Program-made: the position numbers and the translations under genes
Shown here: piece after piece, positions 35,078-44,517 of the stretch
Layout: each line of letters opens with the position of its first letter
How positions within the stretch are numbered: the stretch's first letter is position 1
Assembly: GCA_964638635.1 (NCBI GenBank)
Contig: CAZXAQ010000009.1
Span: 16,092 to 80,091 of the forward strand
Length of the DNA stretch: 64,000 bases
DNA from: SZUA-430 sp964638635
Lineage (GTDB): Bacteria; Pseudomonadota; Alphaproteobacteria; Micropepsales; Micropepsaceae
Direction of reading: 5' to 3'
The notes under the pieces: model-generated
The model's database searches: none
What the model was told of the DNA's origin: nothing
Seen by the model: the letters and a program-made list of their open reading frames with translations, nothing else

Positions 35078-36496
35078 GTGATCGCCGTCCCACTATTCAA
35101 AGGCAAAACCGTTGCCGTCTTCGGGCTCGCGCGGTCGGGGATTTCGGCTGCGCTGGCGTTGCTCGCGGGTGGGGCGGAGGTCGTCGGCTGGGACGACAAG
35201 GCGGACGCGCGCGAGGCTGCCGAGCGCGCGGGCGTTACAGTGCGCGACCTGGCCGACGTCGATTGGCATGGGATCGCGGCGCTGGTTTTGAGCCCGGGCG
35301 TGCCGCTCACGCATCCGAAGCCGCATCCGTTCGTGGTGAAGGCGCACGAGGCGCGCACGGAGGTGATCGGCGACGTGGAGTTGTTCTTCCGCGTCGTGCG
35401 GCCGGCGGAGAGCGAAGGCTCGCATCCGAGGATCGTGTGCATCACGGGGACGAACGGGAAGTCCACGACGACGGCGCTGATCGGGCATTTGTTGTCGAAG
35501 CTCGGCTTCGATGCGGAGGTCGGCGGCAATATCGGCAAGCCGATCCTGGACCTCGCGCCGCCTTCGCCGCGGCGCGCCTATGTGATCGAGATGAGTTCCT
35601 ATCAGATCGATTTGACGCCGTCGGTTCGTCCCGACGTGGCGGTGCTGATCAACATCACGCCGGATCACATCGACCGGCACGGCACGATGGAGAACTACGT
35701 CGCGGTCAAGGCAAACATCTTCCGTCATCTCGGGCGCGGCGATCATGCGGTCGTCGGCGTCGACGATTCCTACTCCTCCGAAATCTGCACAAAGCTCTCC
35801 TCGCGCGGCGGCGTTGCGGTGACGCCGGTGTCGATTGGGAAGGTGTTGGGGCGCGGGATCTTCGTGCTCGACGGCAAGCTCTACGATTCGACCGGTGCAG
35901 CGTCGCGCGAGGTGCGCGATCTCACGACGTTGGAGCGCATGCCCGGCGCGCACAATTGGCAGAATGCGGCGATCGCCTACGCCGCCGTGCGGCCGCTGGT
36001 CGTGGACCCGGCGGAGATCGCGCCGGCGATGACGTCGTTTCCGGGGCTCGCGCACCGCATTGAGCTCGTGGGGCAAGTCGGGCGCGTGCGGTTCGTCAAC
36101 GATTCCAAAGCGACGAATGCCGACGCGGCGGCGCGGGCGCTCGCCTGTTACGAGGACATCTATTGGATCGCGGGCGGCAAGGCGAAGTCTGGCGGCATCG
36201 AGAGCCTCGCGCCATATTTTCGCCGGATCAAACGCGCCTATTTGATCGGCGACGCCATGGATGCGTTTGCGGCGACGCTGGGCGCGCAGGTGCCGTCCGT
36301 CAAAGCGGGGACGCTTGAGGCGGCAATGCGTGCGGCAGCCAAGGATGCAGCCGGTGATGCAAGCGCGCCCGTCGTGCTGTTGTCGCCGGCGTGTGCGTCG
36401 TTCGATCAGTTCCGCGACTTCGAACATCGCGGGGCGGAGTTCAAGCGTGTGTTCAAGCTGATCGCCGACGAGGCGCGGCTGAAGGAAAATGCCTGA
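35078..36496 (+). CDS. murD: UDP-MurNAc-L-alanine:D-glutamate ligase
   Basis: 472 residues: VAVFGLARSGISAALALLAGG (nucleotide-binding N domain), VLSPGVPLTHPKP, the ATP loop ITGTNGKSTTTALIGHLL, NIGKPIL and FVNDSKATNADAAARAL. It adds D-glutamate to UDP-MurNAc-L-Ala. The start is a GTG at 35078, 7 bp after mraY. The stop overlaps the ftsW ATG by one base (TGATG). Confidence 0.94.
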   Translation: MIAVPLFKGKTVAVFGLARSGISAALALLAGGAEVVGWDDKADAREAAERAGVTVRDLADVDWHGIAALVLSPGVPLTHPKPHPFVVKAHEARTEVIGDVELFFRVVRPAESEGSHPRIVCITGTNGKSTTTALIGHLLSKLGFDAEVGGNIGKPILDLAPPSPRRAYVIEMSSYQIDLTPSVRPDVAVLINITPDHIDRHGTMENYVAVKANIFRHLGRGDHAVVGVDDSYSSEICTKLSSRGGVAVTPVSIGKVLGRGIFVLDGKLYDSTGAASREVRDLTTLERMPGAHNWQNAAIAYAAVRPLVVDPAEIAPAMTSFPGLAHRIELVGQVGRVRFVNDSKATNADAAARALACYEDIYWIAGGKAKSGGIESLAPYFRRIKRAYLIGDAMDAFAATLGAQVPSVKAGTLEAAMRAAAKDAAGDASAPVVLLSPACASFDQFRDFEHRGAEFKRVFKLIADEARLKENA

Positions 36497-37617
36497 TGGC
36501 GTTGTTGTCGCGCACGGACCGGAGCCAGATCGCCAACTGGTGGTGGACGATCGACCGCTGGTCGTTGGCGGCGATCGCGATGCTGATCGTGTCCGGCGTG
36601 CTCTTGACGTTGGCGGCGAGCCCCGCGGTTGCGGGGCGGATCGGCGTCGAGCCGCTGCACTTTGTCTACAAGCAACTGAGTTTCGTCGCGCCGGCGTTGA
36701 TCGTGATCCTCGCCGTGTCGCTGGCGGGTCCGCGCGACGTGCGGCGGATTGCGCTTGTCGTCTACGGCGTGTCGCTGTTGCTCATGATCGCCGCGTTGTT
36801 CGCGGGGCCGGAGATCAAGGGTGCGCATCGCTGGCTGTTGATCGGACCGTTCTCGGTGCAGCCGTCGGAGTTCGCGAAGCCTGCGTTTGTCGTGCTTGCA
36901 GCGGCGGCATTGGCCGAGAGCAACCGGACGCCCGGGTTTCCGGGCGCGCTGATCGCTGGGTTCGTGTATGCGGCGTTTGCGGGCTTGCTCGTTCTGCAGC
37001 CGGACTTTGGGCAAACGATGCTGACGACGATCGTGTGCATCGCGATGTTCTTTCTGGCAGGCCTCCAGTGGCAGTGGCTGGCGCTGTTCGGCGCGGCGGG
37101 CGCGGGCGGCGGGCTTGGCGCCTATTTCTTCGTGCCGCATGTGGCGAGCCGGATCGACCGGTTTTGGACCTCCGAGGGCGACACGTTTCAGGTCAGCACA
37201 TCGCTCAACGCGTTTGCGCAGGGCGGCGTCGGCGGCGTCGGACCGGGCGAGGGAACCGTGAAGTTCGTGCTGCCGGACGCGCATAGCGACTTCATTTTCG
37301 CGGTCGCGGGCGAGGAGTTCGGGCTTGCGGCGTGCACGGTGCTCATTGTTCTGTTCGGCGTGATCGTGGTGCGGGCGCTCCGGCACGCGCTCGAAGAGCG
37401 CGATCATTTCGTGCAGCTCGCTGCGTCCGGTTTGGCGACGATGTTCGGGCTGCAAGCCGCGATCAACATCGCGGTGACGCTGAGCTTGATTCCGGCGAAG
37501 GGCATGACGTTGCCGTTCGTGTCGTACGGCGGGTCGTCGACGCTGGCGTTGGCGCTGACGGTCGGCATGCTGCTGGCGCTGACCCGACGGCGCACCGCTT
37601 CGCAGCGAGGGTGGTGA
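36496..37617 (+). CDS. ftsW: Septal peptidoglycan polymerase FtsW (SEDS family)
   Basis: 373 residues and about ten membrane helices. SEDS motifs are present: IKGAHRWLLIGPFSVQPSEFAKPAFV, QPDFGQTM, AHSDFIFAVAGEEFGL, and the last-helix motif IPAKGMTLPFVSYGGSSTLA. FtsW polymerises lipid II at the septum with FtsI. The ATG at 36496 has AAGGA upstream and overlaps the murD stop; the stop overlaps the murG ATG (TGATG). Confidence 0.94.
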   Translation: MALLSRTDRSQIANWWWTIDRWSLAAIAMLIVSGVLLTLAASPAVAGRIGVEPLHFVYKQLSFVAPALIVILAVSLAGPRDVRRIALVVYGVSLLLMIAALFAGPEIKGAHRWLLIGPFSVQPSEFAKPAFVVLAAAALAESNRTPGFPGALIAGFVYAAFAGLLVLQPDFGQTMLTTIVCIAMFFLAGLQWQWLALFGAAGAGGGLGAYFFVPHVASRIDRFWTSEGDTFQVSTSLNAFAQGGVGGVGPGEGTVKFVLPDAHSDFIFAVAGEEFGLAACTVLIVLFGVIVVRALRHALEERDHFVQLAASGLATMFGLQAAINIAVTLSLIPAKGMTLPFVSYGGSSTLALALTVGMLLALTRRRTASQRGW

Positions 37618-38702
37618 TGGCCGGTCCCGTGGTCATTGCGGCCGGCGGAACCGGCGGTCACACGTTTCCCGCCCAAGCTTTGGCGCAGGAGTTGGCGAAG
37701 CGCGGGCGCAAGGTCGTGCTGATGACCGACGACCGTGGGCACAACTACGCGCAAGCGTTTCCGCAAGCTGAGATCGTGACCGTGCCGTCGGCGACGTTTG
37801 CCGGGCGCGGGCTGGTGGGGAAGGGCTTGGCGGTCGCGCGGCTTGGGCGCGGGGCGATGGCCGCTTACTTTGCGCTCGGCCGGATCAAACCCAGCGTCGT
37901 TGTCGGCTTCGGCGGGTATCCGGCTCTGCCGACGATGTTCGCGGCGGCGCGGCGCGGGCTGCCCTCGATCATCCACGAGCAGAATGCCGTGTTGGGCCGG
38001 GTGAACCGGTGGCTCTCGCCCAATGTGACGAAGATCGCGGCGGCGTTTTCAAAACTCACGCATCTCGATCCGGTGTTGCAGCCGCTCGTGACCGTGACCG
38101 GCAATCCGGTTCGGCCGGCCGTGCTCGCGGCGGCGCGTCCCTTTGCGAAGCCCGACGGTGTCTTCAACCTGCTGGTGTTCGGTGGCAGCCAGGGTGCGCG
38201 GGTGTTTGCGTCGCTGGTGCCGGAGGCGATCGCGAAGCTGCCGGAGGCACTGCGCAAGCGGATCAACCTCACGCAGCAGTGCCGGCCGGAGGATTTGGAC
38301 GCGGCGAAGGCGCGGTATGCCGCGATGGGGCTGCAGCCCACGCTGGCCTCGTTCTTCACCGATATGGGCGAGCGGCTTGCCGCGGCGCATCTCGTCATCA
38401 GCCGCGCCGGCGCCTCTACGGTCACGGAGCTTTGCGCCGTGGGGCGGCCATCGATTCTCATCCCCTATCCGTTTGCGATGGACGACCACCAAAGCGTTAA
38501 TGCGGGGCAGCTTGCCGCAGAGGGGGCGGCTTGGGCGTTCAAAGAGGCCGACCTCACCGCCGAAACACTTGCGGCGAAGGTCACAGAATTGGCGCAAAAC
38601 CCGGTTTTGCTTGAGGCTGCAGCGGCGAAAGCGCTAAGCCTAGGGCGAAGCGACGCCGCTTCGAGGCTTGCCGATCTCGTGGATGAGGTCGGCGGGCTTT
38701 AG
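37617..38702 (+). CDS. murG: UDP-GlcNAc transferase MurG (lipid II synthase)
   Basis: 361 residues of the GT28 family: the N-terminal glycine loop IAAGGTGGHTFPAQALA, VVGFGGYPALPT, IHEQNAVLGRVNRWL, FGGSQGARVF and the UDP-GlcNAc pocket VISRAGASTVTELCAVGRPSILIPYPFAMDDHQ. It adds GlcNAc to lipid I on the inner face of the membrane. It is coupled to ftsW by a TGATG junction and separated from murC by 36 bp. Confidence 0.95.
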   Translation: MAGPVVIAAGGTGGHTFPAQALAQELAKRGRKVVLMTDDRGHNYAQAFPQAEIVTVPSATFAGRGLVGKGLAVARLGRGAMAAYFALGRIKPSVVVGFGGYPALPTMFAAARRGLPSIIHEQNAVLGRVNRWLSPNVTKIAAAFSKLTHLDPVLQPLVTVTGNPVRPAVLAAARPFAKPDGVFNLLVFGGSQGARVFASLVPEAIAKLPEALRKRINLTQQCRPEDLDAAKARYAAMGLQPTLASFFTDMGERLAAAHLVISRAGASTVTELCAVGRPSILIPYPFAMDDHQSVNAGQLAAEGAAWAFKEADLTAETLAAKVTELAQNPVLLEAAAAKALSLGRSDAASRLADLVDEVGGL

Positions 38703-38738
38703 CCCCTGATCTCGTCTCCACGGAGTGTACGGCCAACC

Positions 38739-40160
38739 ATGAGCCGGCTTTCTCTGCAAATCGGTCCTCTGCATTTCATCGGCATCGGCGGCATCGGCAT
38801 GAGCGGCATCGCCGAGGTGATGCACAATCTCGGCTACAAGATTCAGGGCTCGGACGCGGCGGAGAGCGCGAACGTGAAGCGGCTGCGCGGCCAAGGGATC
38901 AAGATCGCGATCGGGCAGCATGCGGCGGAGAATTTGGGCGACGCGGCGGTCGTCGTTTATTCGTCGGCGGTGAAGAGCGACAATCCCGAGTTGGCTGCGG
39001 CGCGGGCGCGGCAGATTCCCACGGTGAAGCGGGCCGAGATGCTCGCGGAACTGATGCGGCTCAAGAGCGCCGTCGCGATTGCGGGTACGCACGGTAAGAC
39101 GACCACGACAACGATGGTGGCTTCGCTGCTCGAAGCGGGCGGGTTCGACCCGACCGTGATCAACGGCGGGATCATCAATGCCTACGGCACGAATGCGCGG
39201 TTGGGCCAAGGCGACTGGATGGTGGTCGAGGCGGACGAGTCCGACGGCACGTTCGTGAAGCTGCCGGCGACGATTGCGATCGTCACGAACATCGATCCCG
39301 AGCATCTCGATCACTACCGGGGTTTCGAGGGCTTGAAGCGGGCGTTCGATACGTTCGTCGAGAACATTCCGTTCTATGGGTTTGCGGTGCTGTGCATCGA
39401 TCATCCGGAAGTGCAGTCGATGATCGGGCGCGTGAGCGACCGGCGGCTGATCACCTATGGCTATGGGCCGCAGGCGGATGTGCGCGCTGTCAATGTGCGG
39501 TTCGAAGGTGGCGTCTCGCACTTCGACGTCATGCTGTCCGACCGGGTGAAAGGCGGGTCGCGGACGTTGGGGGGGCTCACGCTGCCGATGCCGGGCGAGC
39601 ACAATGTGCAGAACTCGCTGTCGGCGATTGCGGTGGCGCGCGAGCTCGGCGTGCCGGATGTAACGGTGCGTGAGGCGCTGGCGCAGTTCGAAGGTGTGAA
39701 GCGGCGCTTCACGAAGACCGGTGTGTGGAACGGCGTTACGATCATCGACGACTATGCGCACCATCCGGTCGAGATTCTGTCGGCGCTGAAGGCCGCGCGG
39801 CAGGTGGCGATGGGGCGTGTGATCGCCGTCGTGCAGCCGCACCGCTACACGCGGCTCAAGGACCTGTTCAAAGAGTTTTCGACGTGCATGCATGGCGCGG
39901 ACACTGTCGTCGTGTCCGACGTCTATCCGGCCGGCGAGCAGCCGATCCAAGGCGTGTCGCGCGATGCGCTGGTCGACAGCATGCGCGCGCACGGGCATCG
40001 CAACGTCATCGCGCTGCAGTCGCCGGATGAGCTTGCGAAGGTCATCTCCGAGATCGCGCGGGCGGGCGACTATGTCGTGTGCATGGGTGCCGGCACGATC
40101 ACGAATTGGGCCAACTTGCTGCCGAGCCAGTTGCAGGCTTTGCGCGAAGGCAAAAGCTAG
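38739..40160 (+). CDS. murC: UDP-MurNAc:L-alanine ligase
   Basis: 473 residues: IGPLHFIGIGGIGMSGIAEVMHNLGY at the start, ATP loop IAGTHGKTTTTTMVASLL (about 112-129), VVEADESDGTFVKL, NIDPEHLDHY, and DDYAHHPVEI. It adds the first stem-peptide residue, L-alanine. murB follows after 2 bp. Confidence 0.95.
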   Translation: MSRLSLQIGPLHFIGIGGIGMSGIAEVMHNLGYKIQGSDAAESANVKRLRGQGIKIAIGQHAAENLGDAAVVVYSSAVKSDNPELAAARARQIPTVKRAEMLAELMRLKSAVAIAGTHGKTTTTTMVASLLEAGGFDPTVINGGIINAYGTNARLGQGDWMVVEADESDGTFVKLPATIAIVTNIDPEHLDHYRGFEGLKRAFDTFVENIPFYGFAVLCIDHPEVQSMIGRVSDRRLITYGYGPQADVRAVNVRFEGGVSHFDVMLSDRVKGGSRTLGGLTLPMPGEHNVQNSLSAIAVARELGVPDVTVREALAQFEGVKRRFTKTGVWNGVTIIDDYAHHPVEILSALKAARQVAMGRVIAVVQPHRYTRLKDLFKEFSTCMHGADTVVVSDVYPAGEQPIQGVSRDALVDSMRAHGHRNVIALQSPDELAKVISEIARAGDYVVCMGAGTITNWANLLPSQLQALREGKS

Positions 40161-40162
40161 CG

Positions 40163-41071
40163 ATGCAGACGGGGTCAAGCGATCTGAGCGCGCGGCTGCC
40201 GCGCGTGAAGGGGCCTTATCAGGCGAACGCGGCGATCAAGGATCTGACGTGGTTTCGCGCGGGCGGTCCGGCGGAGGTGCTCTACATTCCGCCGGATGCC
40301 GACGATCTGGCCGCTTTCTTGAAGGGCGTGCCGGCGGATGTTCCGCTGACGGTGATCGGTGTCGGGTCGAACTTGTTGGTGCGCGACGGCGGCGTTGATG
40401 GCGTGGTCATCCGCTTGGGCCGGGGGTTCATGAATGTGAGCGCCGAAGGCAATCGCGTTCGTGCGGGCGCCGCGGTGCTCGATGTTGCGGTGTCGAAGGC
40501 GGCTCTGGACGCGGGGCTTTCGGGACTTGAGTTCATGCGCGGGATTCCAGGCGCCGTCGGCGGCGGGTTACGGATGAATGCGGGCGCGTATGGGCGCGAG
40601 TTCAAGGATGTTCTCGTCGAAGCGGTTGCGCTCAGTCGTAAGGGCGAGCGCGTGGTGCTTTCGAATGCCGATATGGGGTTTGAGTACCGCAAGTCGCACG
40701 CGGCGGCCGATCTGATTTTTGTCGAAGCGCTGTTTCAGGGTGCGCCGGGCGACAAGGCCTCGATCGAAGCGCGGATGAACGAGATCACGGATTCCCGTAC
40801 CGCGACGCAGCCGATCAAGAGCCGCACGGGCGGGTCGACGTTCAAGAATCCGCCGGGCGAGAAGGCGTGGCAACTGGTCGATCGGGCCGGGTGCCGGGGA
40901 CTCAGGCGTGGCGACGCTGAAGTGTCGACGATGCACTGCAACTTCCTGATCAATCACGGGCGCGCGTCCGGCAACGAGATCGAAGACCTCGGCGAAGAGG
41001 TTCGCGCGAAGGTCAAGGCTGCCACGGGCATCGAGCTCGATTGGGAGATCAAGCGGATCGGGAAGCGATAG
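40163..41071 (+). CDS. murB: UDP-N-acetylenolpyruvoylglucosamine reductase
   Basis: 302 residues, type II MurB size. FAD-binding signatures TWFRAGGPAEVL, VIGVGSNLLVRDGG, GLEFMRGIPGAVGGGLRMNAGAYG, then EARMNEITDSRTATQP and the C-terminal STMHCNFLINHG carrying the proton-donor serine. It reduces enolpyruvyl-UDP-GlcNAc to UDP-MurNAc with NADPH. Within the C domain GLRRGDAEVS replaces the more usual GLRVGGAQVS, an ordinary variation. A REP-like hairpin separates it from ddl. Confidence 0.94.
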   Translation: MQTGSSDLSARLPRVKGPYQANAAIKDLTWFRAGGPAEVLYIPPDADDLAAFLKGVPADVPLTVIGVGSNLLVRDGGVDGVVIRLGRGFMNVSAEGNRVRAGAAVLDVAVSKAALDAGLSGLEFMRGIPGAVGGGLRMNAGAYGREFKDVLVEAVALSRKGERVVLSNADMGFEYRKSHAAADLIFVEALFQGAPGDKASIEARMNEITDSRTATQPIKSRTGGSTFKNPPGEKAWQLVDRAGCRGLRRGDAEVSTMHCNFLINHGRASGNEIEDLGEEVRAKVKAATGIELDWEIKRIGKR

Positions 41072-41086
41072 CGCCTGCCCCCGTTC

Positions 41087-41205
41087 GTCATGGCCGGGCT
41101 TGACCCGGCCACCCAGTTGGCGCACGGCAGTGCGCGAGAGAGTTGGTGGTTTTCATCGCGCTGCCGCGCGAGAATCTGGGTGGCCGGGTCAAGCCCGGCC
41201 ATGAC
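41087..41205. repeat. REP-like inverted repeat, family 2, copy 3, inside the dcw cluster
   Basis: Two perfect 30-bp arms: GTCATGGCCGGGCTTGACCC.. (41087-41116) and its exact reverse complement (41176-41205), with a 59-bp spacer. It starts 15 bp after the murB stop and ends 29 bp before the ddl start, the only sizeable non-coding break between mraZ and ftsA. Confidence 0.95.
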
Positions 41206-41234
41206 GAACTTATTGAAGCTTCGGAGGTTTGAGG

Positions 41235-42161
41235 ATGACCGAGCAACGGCACGTCGCGGTTTTGATGGGCGGATGGTCTGCCGAGCGGCCGGTCAGTCTG
41301 GTGACGGGCAAGGGTGTGGCGAGGGCGCTGCGCGATGAGGGCTTTAAGGTCACCGAGATCGACGTGGGGCGCGACATCGCGGATGTGCTCGCCAAGCTGA
41401 AGCCCAACGTCTGCTTCAACGCGCTGCACGGACAGTGGGGCGAGGATGGGTGCGTTCAGGGGCTGCTGGAGATCATGAGCATCCCGTACACGCATTCGGG
41501 CGTTCTCGCGTCCGCTGTTGCGATGCACAAGGAGCGCGCGAAGGCTGTGTTTCGGGGCGCGGGGTTGCCGATCGTCGCCGACATCGTCGTTTCGCGCCAC
41601 GAAGTCTCGAAACAAACGGCGATCAAGCCGCCATTCGTGATCAAGCCCGTTAATCAGGGGTCAAGTGTGGGGGTCTTTATTATTCGACCCGGGGACAACC
41701 GTCCGCCGGAGCAGTTGACGAGCCCCGATTGGAATTTGGGCGACGAGGTCATGGTGGAAGAATTCGTGCCGGGACGCGAGCTGACCGTTGCCGTCATGGA
41801 CGGCAAGCCGCTGGCCGTGACCGAAATCGTCGCCAAGACCAAGTTCTACGATTTCGAGGCGAAGTACTCGGACGGCGGGTCGGAGCATGTGGTGCCGGCG
41901 AAGATTCCGGCGAAGGTTTACGAAGAGGCGATGGATATCTCGGTTCGCGCGCATGTGGCGCTGGGCTGCAGGGGCGTCAGCCGGACGGACCTGCGCTACG
42001 ACGACACGAAGGGCGAGCCGGGGCGGCTCATCATTCTTGAGACCAATACCCAGCCGGGCATGACGCCAACGTCGTTGGCGCCGGAGCAGGCTTCTTACAA
42101 AGGCATTTCCTACGGCGCTTTGTGCCGTTGGATGGTTGAGGATGCATCATGCGATCGCTAG
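41235..42161 (+). CDS. ddl: D-alanine:D-alanine ligase
   Basis: 308 residues of the ATP-grasp family: VAVLMGGWSAERPVSL at the N terminus, FNALHGQWGEDGCVQGLLE, IPYTHSGVLASAVAMHK, FVIKPVNQGSSVGVF, and the metal-binding ILETNTQPGMTPTSL. It makes D-Ala-D-Ala for MurF. GGAGG lies 9 nt before the ATG at 41235. Its 3' end overlaps the ftsQ start by 13 bp. Confidence 0.94.
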   Translation: MTEQRHVAVLMGGWSAERPVSLVTGKGVARALRDEGFKVTEIDVGRDIADVLAKLKPNVCFNALHGQWGEDGCVQGLLEIMSIPYTHSGVLASAVAMHKERAKAVFRGAGLPIVADIVVSRHEVSKQTAIKPPFVIKPVNQGSSVGVFIIRPGDNRPPEQLTSPDWNLGDEVMVEEFVPGRELTVAVMDGKPLAVTEIVAKTKFYDFEAKYSDGGSEHVVPAKIPAKVYEEAMDISVRAHVALGCRGVSRTDLRYDDTKGEPGRLIILETNTQPGMTPTSLAPEQASYKGISYGALCRWMVEDASCDR

Positions 42162-43102
42162 TCGGATCGGCCATGGACGAGGACGACGACGATCTTCCGC
42201 CGCCACCTAAGCGGAAGCGGGCGCCGTCGAAGGGCAAGCCGCGCGTCGTGCGGCCGAAGCGCGGCCGGCGCGATGCCGGCTACACGAGCCGCTGGCTCGA
42301 GTCCGCGCGGGGTGCCGCGCGCTCGACGCTGATTTGGATTCTGGCGCTCGGGGTGTTTTTCCTCGTGACCGTGTTTGCCGGCTTGTTCTCCGGCGGGCAT
42401 GTGTCGGCGGCGTTTGCCGGTCTGCAGGGTGCGGGGGAAAGCGCCATGGCTGGCGCCGGGTTGACCGTGCAGGCTGTGACGCTGGAAGGGCGCAGCGAGA
42501 CGGCGCAGCGCGAGATCGCGAAGATGCTTGGGATCAAGCGCGGCGATCTGATGCTTTACGTGGACGTGGACGAGGCGCGGGCGCGGATCGAGGCGTTGCC
42601 TTGGGTGAAGTCGGCCGAAGTGCGCCGCGTTTGGCCGGATCGCATCGTCGTCCGCATCACAGAACGCACGCCGGTCGCCGTTTGGCAGAAGGACGGCGCG
42701 AAAACCGTTATCGACATCGACGGGCATCCGATCTCCGGCGAGGACCCGGCGCGGTTTGCTTCGCTGCCGCTCGTCGTGGGGCAGGGGGCGGAGAGCGCCG
42801 TCGCATCGCTGCTTAAGCTTGTTGCGACGCAACCGAACTTAAAGTCACGTGTGAAAATCGCCGTGCGAGTCGGTGAAAGGCGTTGGAATTTACAGCTTGA
42901 TAACGCTGTTGAAGTACGACTGCCAGAGGAAGGCGCGGAAGCGGCCTTGGCAGAACTCGTCCGGCTCGATCGGGAGCAAAATGTGCTCTCGCGGGATATC
43001 AAAGCGATCGATCTTCGCTACCCGGACCGTTTCATCGTCAAGCTGCCGCCAGGGTCGCCGCTGATTACGCCGGCGCGACCCGCAGGCGGCAGGGAAACTT
43101 GA
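42149..43102 (+). CDS. ftsQ: Cell division protein FtsQ
   Basis: 317 residues: a long basic, acidic and proline-rich cytoplasmic N terminus (about 1-55), one membrane helix (about 60-82), a POTRA domain (about 105-175, VTLEGRSETAQREIAKMLGIKRGD..ALPWVKSAEVRRVWPDRIVVRITERTPVAVW), and the FtsQ C-domain ending in DLRYPDRFIVKLPPG. It joins FtsL/FtsB to the divisome. GAGGAT precedes the start at 42149. Its stop overlaps the ftsA ATG. Confidence 0.92.
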   Translation: MRSLVGSAMDEDDDDLPPPPKRKRAPSKGKPRVVRPKRGRRDAGYTSRWLESARGAARSTLIWILALGVFFLVTVFAGLFSGGHVSAAFAGLQGAGESAMAGAGLTVQAVTLEGRSETAQREIAKMLGIKRGDLMLYVDVDEARARIEALPWVKSAEVRRVWPDRIVVRITERTPVAVWQKDGAKTVIDIDGHPISGEDPARFASLPLVVGQGAESAVASLLKLVATQPNLKSRVKIAVRVGERRWNLQLDNAVEVRLPEEGAEAALAELVRLDREQNVLSRDIKAIDLRYPDRFIVKLPPGSPLITPARPAGGRET

Positions 43103-44427
43103 TGGTCATTGGCATTGGTCGGACAAAGACGGGGAAAGGACAGCGCTCGCACAAAGGCGGGGTTTTCGCTGCGCTCGACGTCGGCTCGACCAAGGTCGCC
43201 TGTTTCATCGTCAAGTCCGTACCAAACCGCGAAGGCTCCGAGCCGCAGTTCAAGGTCTTAGGCGTCGGCCATCATGCGAGCCGTGGGGTGCGCGGGGCGA
43301 CCGTCGTCGATATTCATGCCGCCGAAGATTCCATCCGGGCCGCCGTCGAGCAGGCCGAACGGATGGCCGGGATCACGCTGAAAGAGGCGGTCGTCGGTAT
43401 TTCCTGCGGCCAACCGCAGAGCCGGACGATCAACGTCGAAGTTTCGATCGCGGGCCATGAGGTCGGCGATGAGGATTTGCGCCGCGCCTATGCCACGGCC
43501 CGCGCGCAGGTTCCTTCGTCGGAGCGCGAGGTCATCCATTGCATGGCGGGCAGCTTCGCCATCGACGGCAGCCGGGGTATTCGCAATCCGCGCGGCATGG
43601 TCGGCGATACGCTGGGCGTTTCGATGCATGCGGTGACGGCCGCGTCCGGGCCGATCCGCAACCTCGAAACCTGTATCGAGCGCTGCCATTTGGACATCGC
43701 GGCAAAGGCCGCAACGCCCTACGCGGCGGGATTGGCGACGCTCGTCGCCGACGAGATGAGCCTTGGGGCCACCGTCATCGATATGGGCGGGGGTACGACC
43801 TCGATCTCGGTGTTTTTCGACGGAAATCTGGTGTTTGCCGAGGTTCTGCCGATCGGCGGGAGCCACGTGACGAGCGATATCGCGCGGGGGCTCTCGACCT
43901 CGCTTGCGAACGCTGAGCGGATCAAGACATTGCACGGCAGCGCGTTCTCAGGCCCGAACGACGGGCGCGATCTGATCTCGATCGCCCATCTGGGCGAAGA
44001 CGACGGGGAAGGGGAGAGCCAGATCTCCCGCTCGGTGCTGACGGGCATCATTCAGCCGCGCATCGAGGAGACGTTCGAACTCGTGCGCGATCGGCTCGCG
44101 GACTGCGGGCTCGCGTCGATTTCTGGACGGCGCGTCGTGTTGACGGGTGGCGCAGCGCAGTTGAACGGCGCGCGCGAGACGGCGGCGCGGGTGCTTTCCA
44201 AACAGGTACGGATCGGCAAGGCTACGCGGCTCGGCGGACTGGCGGAAGCGGCCAGCGGGCCGGCGTTTGCGGCGTGCGCGGGACTTGCGATTTGGGCGTC
44301 ACAGCGGCCGAACGAAGTGAAGATTTCGCGCCAGGATTTCGATGCGCCTGAGCTCGCCTATGGTACTCATGGTGGTGCTTCGCGAGGCTTCGGGGGGCTA
44401 ACGCGCTGGATCAAAGAGAATTTTTAA
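43102..44427 (+). CDS. ftsA: Cell division protein FtsA
   Basis: 441 residues of the actin family: FAALDVGSTKVACFIV (phosphate 1), the 1C domain region VGISCGQPQSRTINVEVSI, VIDMGGGTTSISVF (phosphate 2), PIGGSHVTSDIA, VVLTGGAAQLNG, and a C-terminal amphipathic helix GGLTRWIKENF that anchors it to the membrane. FtsA tethers FtsZ. The ATG at 43102 has AGGGAAA upstream and overlaps the ftsQ stop; a TTG one codon earlier is also possible. Confidence 0.94.
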   Translation: MVIGIGRTKTGKGQRSHKGGVFAALDVGSTKVACFIVKSVPNREGSEPQFKVLGVGHHASRGVRGATVVDIHAAEDSIRAAVEQAERMAGITLKEAVVGISCGQPQSRTINVEVSIAGHEVGDEDLRRAYATARAQVPSSEREVIHCMAGSFAIDGSRGIRNPRGMVGDTLGVSMHAVTAASGPIRNLETCIERCHLDIAAKAATPYAAGLATLVADEMSLGATVIDMGGGTTSISVFFDGNLVFAEVLPIGGSHVTSDIARGLSTSLANAERIKTLHGSAFSGPNDGRDLISIAHLGEDDGEGESQISRSVLTGIIQPRIEETFELVRDRLADCGLASISGRRVVLTGGAAQLNGARETAARVLSKQVRIGKATRLGGLAEAASGPAFAACAGLAIWASQRPNEVKISRQDFDAPELAYGTHGGASRGFGGLTRWIKENF

Positions 44428-44517
44428 CTCTTGCTGGCGCAAGACTAGGAAGAACGAGCGCGGAAAACGCGCCGGTGTGGTGTTTTGCTTGGGAAGGTCA
44501 CGCATGGAGAGTAAGCG

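Noticed and set aside
41087..41205. Insertion sequence between murB and ddl
   Set aside because: No transposase frame, only 119 bp, and two similar elements elsewhere; it is a REP-like repeat.
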